A DNA stretch of 64,000 nt, from the NCBI GenBank assembly GCA_029204225.1, contig CM055105.1, positions 51,673,680 through 51,737,679 on the forward strand, in the 5' to 3' direction. This DNA is from Diphasiastrum complanatum. Its lineage: Eukaryota; Streptophyta; Lycopodiopsida; Lycopodiales; Lycopodiaceae. The notes under the pieces were generated by a model. It had not been told where the DNA came from and ran no database searches. It worked only from the letters and a program-made list of their open reading frames with translations. The position numbers were made by a program, and so were the translations under genes. This document shows positions 55,727 to 64,000 of the stretch, piece after piece; position 1 is the stretch's first letter; every line of letters starts with the position of its first letter.

Positions 55727-55862
55727 ATAGCATAGAGCAACGATAACAATGAACTGATCTAGTAGAAAGCAACAATAGCAATGAACTGATAGCAGAAAGC
55801 AATGATAATGAACCGATATAACAAAAAGCAACGATAACAATGAACCGATAGCAGAAAGCCCC
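55727..55862. repeat. Minisatellite, about 31-bp unit, four to five copies
   Basis: Units contain AGCAACGATAACAATGAAC followed by CGATAGCAGAA-type spacers. Copies start near 55735, 55770, 55800 and 55828, with substitutions and small indels. It borders the truncated 3' end of copia G. Confidence 0.85.
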
Positions 55863-56644
55863 TTATCATTTGGAGGGTAAAGCATTTATTATCCAAATTC
55901 AAATTAGATAAAGTAGTCCCATCATTACTAGGAAGCCTTCATTGCATTAACTCGTGTGTAGCACCTATCAAGCTCCAAAAAGTGAGAAATGTACTACCAT
56001 AAGTAATGTATTAGCAATATAAATTATGAGTAATAAAATCCCCAAAAAGTGACACGTACTACTAAAAAGTACAATGAAAAATGGGTTCTTTTTTTTGTAC
56101 CACCAAACCATGCTTTTAGCCACATCTCTATTGTTGGATTTATTCCTTCTCTCCCTAAAAGGGCCCGAGTGGTGAATTTTGCCTTGAAGGGAAGAGTTTT
56201 TTCAAAGAGAAAAAACAGTTCAAAAAAATTCAAAGTGCCCCTATTTGCATGTCCTTTAGCCTATTTTGGCCAAACGAAGGACTATAGCCTCCAAACGAAA
56301 GGCACCTTCACTGTACCTACAAGTACGGTACAACAAAACATAGTGATTGCTACAGAGAAAGTGTTTGGAGTGCATCAAAAGCGATTTCACCACTCTATAG
56401 GGCACGAAGTTGCAAGTTCATGGTAAGGAGCATATAGGAAGGTGAAACCGATTTGGCTTCCAATTTGGCGGCAAAGCAGCGGTGTCCTGGTAAGCTAAAA
56501 ATTGTAGGTCATTATTTTTTACTTTTGGCATCACTATTGGCCTTGGCATACTCTTTATAGCCTACAAGTGCATTTTTACATAACTTAAAAATGGTCGACA
56601 TCAATGAGGCAATTTTGGGGAGGCAAGTAAACTTAATGGGGATT
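55863..56644. other. No supported gene
   Basis: A 125-codon plus-strand frame (56049-56426) has no recognisable motif and skewed composition, and I treat it as chance. Nothing else was seen. Confidence 0.4.
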
Positions 56645-57966
56645 CCAACTACAACATTTGGAAGTTCAAATGGGATATCGTTGCGGACATAGGATGATCA
56701 GGCATTGCTAGCCAAGAACAAGCAAAAAGGTTGGAAGAGGATTCCAAAGAAGGGCAAGGATGATGAGGATGAGCGAGAGTCATCATCAAAGTACAAAAAG
56801 AAGAAGAAGAACAAATGCCACAAACATGATCATTGGGCACACACATGTTATAAGAAGAAAGCAGACATAAAGGCCAAAAAAGTATACATGCTCCAACCAC
56901 AAGGCTTTGTTGCGAAGGAATAGGAACATAAGGTATGCAAGCTACCCAAAGCACTCTATGGTCTCAAGCAAGCGCCACGTGCATGGTATGGATGTATTGA
57001 TCATTACTTTCTCTCTCATGAGTTTATGAGAAGAAGTTCAGATCCAAATCTTTATGTTCTTATAAACAATGATAACATTGCCTTGGTGGTGCTTTATGTT
57101 GATGATATAATTATCATGGGCAATGATGAGAATCTCATTCACTCCATCAAAGCCAACTTGTGCAAGGAATATGAGATGACAGATTTAGATCTTATGCATT
57201 ATTGTTTGGGAGTTGAAATATGGCAGAATGGCAATGACATCAAGCTTTGTCAACGCAAGTATGTTCGTGAGATTCTAGAGAGATTCCACATGACAGAGTG
57301 CAAACCTTCCATCACTCCATCCGAAGTTAGTAAGAAGTTCTCTCATGTTGATGATAGTGGCTATGTTGTGAGCTTGATTAGTCAATTCATGTCATCACCT
57401 ACATTGGACCATTGGAAAGCAGCGAAAAAGATCTTCTACGTGAAGAGCACACCCAACCTTGGCTTGGTTTATAGAAAGCATGACATTTTACCTCGATTGC
57501 AAGGTTATGTTGACATTGATTGGGCATGCAATATAGATGATAGAAAGTCAATTACAGGGTATGCTTTCAACTTTGAAAATGGCTGTTTTTCATGGTCTAG
57601 TAAGAAGTAGGACACCATTCTCTTTCACTGACAGAAGCTAGGTATAAAGCGTTAAGTTTTGCTACTCAAGAAGCTGTTTGGCTACATAAGTTGTTGAGTG
57701 AGATTGGTATGAAGCAAATACACCCTATTATTATCTTCTATGATAGCCAAATCGAAATATCGTTGTCTAAAAATCTAGTGTTTCACGCAAGAACTAAACA
57801 CATGGAAGTAAAATATCACTTTGTGCGTGAAAAGCTACAGTCTGAAGATATTAGTATTATGCATTGCTCTACGATGTTGCAATTTGTTGATGTATTTACA
57901 AAAGCTATAAGTTAGGATAAATTTGAGACTTTTAGAGCTAAGCTTGGCATAGATACAATTATGTAA
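56645..57966 (+). pseudogene. copia H fragment: gag scrap, RT C-terminus and RNase H
   Basis: A gag scrap (about 56645-56920) with NYNIWKFKWD and a knuckle-like CHKHDHWAHTCYK joins directly to RT (VYMLQPQGFVAKE, KLPKALYGLKQAPRAWY). RT is open from 57026 with VVLYVDDIIIMG intact (about 57087), LDLMHYCLGVEIWQ and LISQFMSSPTLDHWKAAKKI. RNase H follows (IDWACNIDDRKSITGYAF, then stops; DSQIEISLSKNLVFHARTKHMEVKYHFVREK) and ends at 57966. Protease, integrase and the first half of RT are missing. It is a different copia lineage from A, E and F. Confidence 0.9.
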
Positions 57967-60630
57967 AATGTTTTTTTTGAAGTACTTGTTGATACTCTCA
58001 TGGAGGTATGTTCCATGAATAGCATAGATCATAGACCGATTGAGACGTTGATTATTGAGGGAGAGAGTTAAATTAGCAATAATCAATGTGTAGTTTGTTT
58101 TACGGCTACTTTCTAAGTTTGACAGTGACACGTTTTGCCTAGCTCTAGAACTATCGGGCTGATTCTTTTACGAGCCCATATTGAGTACATAAGTTGCTTC
58201 TCTTTGTACTTGTGAGTTAATGTACATATATTCGTTGAAGAGCAATTTTGTTGTGTCTTGTCTTGAAGCACTTGATGGTGTGTTGTGGTGATTGAATCGA
58301 TCGGTCTTGTATCGTTTGTCAACTGATTTTTAGATTTATATACACTAAATGTAAAATTGTCTAATGATAAATTGATGGACAAAGTAATTTTTCTACACTA
58401 AAACTATGGATGTCATAGGAGGATAAAGCTCTCGGCATCAATAGCACCACTATTTCACTTATTGTGGCATGTTCGTCTTTCCGTTTGAACTGTAATAATA
58501 TTAACAACAAAGAAAAATATCTCACTTACTGCACGCTAAATCATCTTGATTGGATGCATGTTGTATACAGTTGCCTTCTGCACCACATTATTCCATTACT
58601 AGCCCAGGCAAGCCTTCATAAAGATAACTTGAACAATCCATTGACACGTTATCAATCACGCACAGAAAAAAAATACTTCAACAAATCAATACAATTTCAA
58701 CAAGTACGTACGTGAACAACACACAAAGGAGATTATTTACATGTTTATTAATCTTGTGGCGCACCCCAAGCTTTACAGTCCAATCCTCAAAACCTTGTGA
58801 TTTTTGTTTGCTTTGATACAGTCGAAACTCTTACCTTTATTAAACAATACTACACAGGGATTTTGTACACGAATACAAGAGTGTCCATAACTCTTTGGTG
58901 GCCTCCCACAGCACTCATTACATGTCCCTTCTCTCACAAATCACAAAAGAACCTGATAGAATTTCATTCGACGACTAGAATTTGACTTCATAGGCCTTCA
59001 CATGCAACCAGCCCCTCTACCTCTAAACTGAAAAGTCATTGTCATCTCACAATATATATAATCATTCATGCTGATTTTCTAGAAGAAAATATGCTATATG
59101 TATGGCATATGCACAAAATCTACTATTATGCCACTTTTTGCTGATATACGAATGTGGCTATGTTAAAAGTTAGCTATAAATTTCTATGGCAAGTTCAAAC
59201 GTCACAATCGGTTTTCAAATGATAGTTATATCGAAAGATTTAAAGCTATTTTTAATTCTTTACTATTTTTAGTAATTTTGTTAAATAGCAATATGTTATT
59301 TATAATAGTGCCCATAAGTGACTCTAATGGACAATAATATCGACAGTTGCTAAGTAGTTTTATTAAAATGGCAATTTTATGCCATATGGTATGATGAAAT
59401 GTATCTTATTTATATCATGATTAATAAAAAAAAGCCCAGGTACTCTTAAGGTTCTGCCTTAAAGTTTAAGGGAGTGTCCTAAGGTTATGGGTCATGAAAA
59501 CGAAAACACGTTTCAATGACGAGTAGTTCACAAGTTAAAATGTGTTACTAAGGAAAAGGAGCAAAATTGTGAGTTCAGAATTGCCAATTTGAAGTAATAC
59601 CTAGTAATCAAGCAATTTGCCTTGGTTGGAATTACGGCCCATTTCCCAATGACTATTGTTGTTCGAGGTTTGAATGACAAGGTTTAAGATGAACTCAAGT
59701 GGATTAAGACTATGGAAAACTGAAGAGCTTATACAGGCTTTTGTCATTATGAAAGGTTCTTGAAGTTGTTGGCAATCGTTGAAAGGTTGTTATGAAGCGG
59801 GTGGTTCGTGCACGGCCTTCATGTTTGGAGAGAATAAGGCAGGCAAGAGTGAAGGCATTCCTGTTTTTGGAGAGAGGAGAGTGATGAGGTTTCCTCCATC
59901 GCCGATACTCGGAAGTTCAGTATCAGCCGAGTGGGGAGATTATATTCTTCTTTTATAGTTAAGATGATCGTTGTGCCGAAAGTACTATGCTGAAAATTTG
60001 AAGAAGCTATTCATGACGACAGTGTGCTGAGCCGATGAATGCAAGAAAGAACCTGTTATGTAAATAAATCTTGGTGATTTTGCTGATCTGGAAGATTTGA
60101 AGAAAGCACATTCCCCAAATCCATACAGGACACCGATGGGGAGAAACAGCCTTCCTGTTCTGAAGCACGGCCATCATTGCTGCCTGCGTGAAGCATACCT
60201 ACTGTCCCATGAAGTTACTACTCTCTCTCTCTCTGCGTGAGAAATCTGACTCTGAAGGGTCTCCAGCGCTGCCTTGCTACTGGTGAATGCATTTTATTCC
60301 AAAGTCCTCTTGGTTCTAATCATCCAAGGTGCGCTCAGCCAGCGACTGAAGTGATTGATAATCTGCATACCCTGTGGTAATGCAGATTTGTGTGTCCAAA
60401 CTTTGCTGACAGATATTAAAGAAAAGTGAAGGTATTAAAGAACCGGTTACCTGCTGAAAAGAGACCCTTAACCTGTGGACAGTCCCTTGAAACTTAAGTC
60501 AGAGCAAAAGCACTGAGGTAATTTTCATTGTTTATCTCTGTTTTTACTAAATGTCTTAATTCATTCATGATAGATATAGAAAATGAGTAAATGTTATTAT
60601 GTGTATTATTGAAATGGCTATGAATAGAGT
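57967..60630. other. Unannotated AT-rich stretch
   Basis: Only short frames are present. Two or three phrases near 59590-59710 resemble decayed gag-like text (KQFALVG, VVRGLND), but with too many stops to call. No RNA gene or LTR end was found. Confidence 0.4.
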
Positions 60631-60651
60631 AATATATATATATATATATAA
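60631..60651. repeat. (AT)n microsatellite
   Basis: About ten AT units (60631-60651). Confidence 0.9.
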
Positions 60652-60750
60652 CATTTATTTATCATGACTGTTTAACACAGTAAAAATATGACTATATGCT
60701 TTATGGTCTGCAGTAAAACTTATTATTTTATAGTCTGTAATCATTTACAG

Positions 60751-60910
60751 ATTCATAGTCTGTAGTAAATAGTACAGTCAATAAAGGAAAATGTTAGATT
60801 TTGTTTCAATAACAAAATATTCTATATGCTTAACATATTATTATAGATTTATAGTCTGCAGTAAATAGTACAGTCAATAAAGGAAAATGTTAGATTTTGT
60901 TTCAATAACA
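60751..60910. repeat. Short direct repeat, 64 bp, two copies
   Basis: 60751-60814 and 60847-60910 are almost identical (ATAGTCTG.AGTAAATAGTA core) and separated by 32 bases. The second is directly followed by a GAACCGTAC/GTACGGTTC palindrome (60942-60967). Confidence 0.85.
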
Positions 60911-61205
60911 TAGAATTGAGAACCTTGAGTGGTGGTTCTCAGAACCGTACAGTGAACCGTACGGTTCTCAGACATTTTAAGGGTGAACCGTGGTGAACCC
61001 TACAATCGTTAATTAATTAATTATTTATTTTTAAAAGTTCCCACACCCCAAAACAACCTAAAAAAATGCCAAAAAAAGACCAAAAAAAGCCAAAAAAAAC
61101 TAGAATTAAATAGGGAGTTTATTTATTTCTTTGGGGACGACCATAGCATTTAATTAATTAATTAATCAATGGCATTTTTTATCTTTTAGCTCGAGGCCTT
61201 GCCCA

Positions 61206-62330
61206 GCCTAGTCAAAGTCTATATCACACTCTTGTTTTGCTTGTGGATAAAAAAGACAGTACAAATCGTCTTTGTATTGATTATGGTGCTCTTAGTCGTC
61301 TTACTATTTGAAATAAATATCCTGTTCCCGACATAGATGACCTATTTGACCACCTGGATACAGCTTCTATCTTTCTAAAGTTGATCTTTGTAGAGGTTAT
61401 CATTAGATTTGTATTCACCTAGGTGACATGTAGAAGATTGATATTTGTACATTTTTGGTTATAAGAATTTTGTGTTTTAGCTTTTGACATTTTTATTGGG
61501 CATGCTACTTTCCAAAACGTCATGAGTAAAATCTTTTGATTTCTCCTTGATGTTTGCATGCTACTTTATTTTGATAAATTCTAGTTTTTAGTCACAACTG
61601 TTAGTCTCATATTCTTCATTTATCCTTGGTTTTTGAACTATTATGATCACACTTGCTTTATGCTAAACAATCCAAGTCTTCTTTTTGTTTCTAAAAACAA
61701 ATGTCTTTTAGATCTAGGAATTGCTTATAATTTTTTTGGTTTTTTGGCTTTTGCTCAATTTATATGTGTGAAACGTTCCAAACCTGCTGCCACCACGTCC
61801 ATGAGGCTCAAATGTTTCTCAATCTTGCTACACATTTACATAAGTCTATTCTTGACATGTGTTGTTATGGAAGAAATCTATTTTTCGTTGAACAATTATT
61901 TATCAAGAGTCATTCAATAACGTCCTTGTTAGCTCTACCAAATTTTGATCATAAGTAATTTGGTGAGATTGACGCCAGTGTTGTTGGTGTTGGTGCTATT
62001 CTTTGTCACCCTGTTGGGGTATCATTTATGTTTTTATGAAACATGCTATTGTATGCATGAAACAAAATTGCTTGCTTTGTCAATGCTTTGAAAAAATGGC
62101 ACCATTGCTTTAGACATGTCTCTTTTGACCTTCATCTTAATCAACGGTCTCTTCAATAATTGCATTCTCAAAAGACACTTAGGGATTGATAGTCTGCTAG
62201 ATGTAGTTTTATCAAACATTTCATTATGATCTTCATTATCGTTGTGGAAAAAATAATGCCGATGCATATGCTCTTTCCCATTTCTTGGCCTATGTACACG
62301 CACTTACAATTATTCATCCCACTTCATTGA
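61206..62330 (+). pseudogene. Decayed Ty3/gypsy reverse transcriptase and RNase H
   Basis: The reading frame is broken throughout, but RT blocks are visible: LLVDKKDSTNRLCIDYGAL, then NKYPVPDIDDLFDHL and FLKL (about 61225-61385), ATFQNVMSKIF (61507), then the tail LLFVSKNKCLLDL (61677). RNase H shows IDASVVGVGAIL (61965, first catalytic Asp), a SL..LHSQKTLRD block (62150) and NNADAYALSHFLA-type text (62250). There are many stops. It is the only gypsy element seen. The FDD/YADD active site is not recognisable. Confidence 0.72.
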
Positions 62331-62555
62331 TGCCCTTGCTAATGCTTATCCTACATGTCTTGACTTTCAATTTATTTATGCCACAACCAAGCCTCCTTCG
62401 AGCATTACTCATCTGATTTATACTCGTCCAATTTTTCATGGGGTCATTTTGTACACGTTTCAAAACACGTTTTTGTTAATCTAGATTCATTCATGTTGTT
62501 GCATATTTACTTGCATTTAACAATTTTGATATCCTGACATTCTACTTTCTCTTTC

Positions 62556-63975
62556 GATATCATTTTTGTGACTAAGAATAGTTTCTAACAAAACATCTTT
62601 CACCAATATTTAGATCCTTTGCAATGCACATCATAGTGAGGAAGTATGACATAAATTGTCATGCAAGATTAATAAGTCAAATTTTTTTGCGAATGAAATT
62701 TGAGAATGGACAAAAAATCCACAATACAAATTTGATGTTAGTGAGCATAAATTTTCTACTAAGTATTGGAACTACTTTTTTTTAACATTGTTATTGATTA
62801 TTCTCTACGAGATGGTGAATATATTTCTCAAACAAGCTCGACCTATGCATGTCATGCAATATTCATATAGTTCTCCAGCAAGCAAGACCTATCCATGTCA
62901 TACTATATTTGCAATTGAACTTGGTACTGGGGTAGTCTACTCGATTCCATGCCTTATTACATTATCATCAAGTTAACACATTCTAATAAATAAAAAAATA
63001 ACCTTTTTATAACATACAAATACATAAGCACAAATGATGTGTCCCTTGCTTTCTGAATTGAAAGACAAAGAATCAAGAGGCTACCTCAAGTACCAAGTTT
63101 GAAAATTCTATAGCTAAGTACATGAGCAAGTAAGCTTGTTTGTTAGAGAAACATTCTGGCAACTCGTGTGAATTGAATGTAAGGCTTACTTTGTCCTACA
63201 TTGTAGTATGACATTTTTGGTTGGGTAGCAAGTTTAAGACATTATTTTGTGTATTCATCACATACAAGGAAGCTGTAGTGAATACAACAATAATACTTCT
63301 ATATACCTATGTACAACATGTAGTAAGGCATAACACAATTAGGGTATATAATGTGGATAGAAAATCTAAAAGATGCAATTGGTTTTTATATTTTGAGATT
63401 ATACGTTTCTTTTAGATATCATATTTGCGAGAAAGAATAGTTTCTAACAAAAAAATCTTTTAACAATTTTGAAGTACTTTGCAATGCACATCATTTAGTG
63501 ACACATTGTAACCTAAATTGTTATGGAAGATTTATAAGTAGAATTTTCTTTGTGACTGATGTTTGAGGATGGAAAAAGATCCACAATAAAATTATAATGT
63601 TAGTGAGTAAACATTCTCTACTAACTATTGGATCTACTTATTTTTTAGTAAATCTCTATTCATTATTATCTTTTGAATACTAGATACTCAAACAAGTTAG
63701 AACTATCCATGTCATGCTATATTCTACAATTGAACTTGGTGCTGGGATAGTCTACTCGATTCCATGACTTACATTATCAGCAAGCTAACATTAACATTCT
63801 AATAGGTAAATAGAAAACATCATCATTTGGGAAAGAATTGAATAAATTCCAATTTGATCATATTTTCTAATGTTTGTTATAACATTCACTTAAAGATGAA
63901 CGATGTTTTGGTTGCTTTGTGAATTGCAAGACAAAGAATCAAGAGGCTACCTCAAGTACCAAGTTTGAAAATTGT
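62556..63975. repeat. Tandem duplication, about 860-bp offset
   Basis: 62556-63110 and 63415-63975 share the same order of blocks (AGAATAGTTTCTAAC; TTTGCAATGCACATCA; TCCACAATA; TAGTCTACTCGATTCCATG; AAGACAAAGAATCAAGAGG). Similarity is roughly 75-80% by eye. The unit has no coding frame. The bases between the two, 63111-63414, are unrelated. Confidence 0.8.
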
Positions 63976-64000
63976 GTTGCACAGTGCATGAGCCAATGAA

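Noticed and set aside
56049-56426. Plus-strand ORF of 125 codons
   Set aside because: No motif, no homology that I recognise, and no splice or promoter context; likely chance.
1-64000. Bacterial, viral or organellar origin; CRISPR-like arrays; tRNA or rRNA genes
   Set aside because: Introns, copia and gypsy families and tRNA-Met primer sites point to plant nuclear DNA. The repeats seen are LTRs, microsatellites and palindromic motifs, not spacer arrays. No cloverleaf or rRNA core was recognised by eye.

Overview
This window is plant nuclear DNA made almost entirely of decayed LTR retrotransposons. The evidence is many Ty1/copia gag-pol relics (CX2CX4HX4C zinc knuckles, WWIDSGASSH proteases, YVDD reverse transcriptases, KARLCAKGFAQ and SKKQD..SLSS.EAEY motifs), LTRs bounded by TG...CA, and primer-binding sites complementary to plant initiator-Met tRNA (TGGTATCAGAGCC). 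Non-element genes have GT-AG introns. The density and nesting suggest a large, repeat-rich land-plant genome (fern, lycophyte or gymnosperm are possible); the species cannot be told from the sequence. No rRNA, tRNA, CRISPR or bacterial-type operon was seen.

Layout. 1-2979: copia element A (minus), running off the left edge, with its 5' LTR. 2980-10560: a gene island that is not retrotransposon. It holds a two-exon transposase-like fragment (+), an unrecognised two-exon gene (-), an 828-bp divergent intergenic region built as a large imperfect palindrome, a gene (+) fusing a histone H3-like domain to a C48/Ulp1-type cysteine protease domain and now split by a solo LTR, and an unrecognised multi-exon gene (-). 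10816-17574: copia B (minus) with a tandem duplication and an insertion in its RT, plus LTR-like sequence rich in hairpins. 17575-18469: a second A-family fragment. 18470-28740: plus-strand copia C, copia D (1177-bp 3' LTR) and a gag-protease fragment. 29088-41535: copia E2 (minus), whose leader carries a complete nested element, E1 (33119-41207, 5-bp target duplication AACCT, LTRs differing at one base by eye). E1 has two gag genes, no RT, and a 938-codon gag fused to a long extension I do not recognise. 41536-41945: a second transposase-like fragment. 41947-43946: a third A-family copy. 43947-48900: a coiled-coil gene relic and an LTR-like sequence. 49096-57966: copia F, G and H (plus). 61206-62330: a decayed Ty3/gypsy pol. 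62556-63975: a tandem duplication.

How the parts relate. The most unusual locus is 4137-8892. Two divergent genes, both now broken by in-frame stops, face each other across a palindrome in which ten copies of an ATATCGCACTTGTGCG-type motif strictly alternate in orientation and eight CACGTG boxes lie between them, with mirrored spacing about position 6022. The rightward gene starts with an H3-like tail (RRKQTRR), has a CENH3-like histone fold, and continues in the same frame across the solo LTR into an Ulp1-like domain. I infer an extinct or dying selfish or domesticated unit; this is a hypothesis. The rest of the window is retrotransposon turnover, in which many copies share internal deletions of integrase or RT and depend on other elements for movement.
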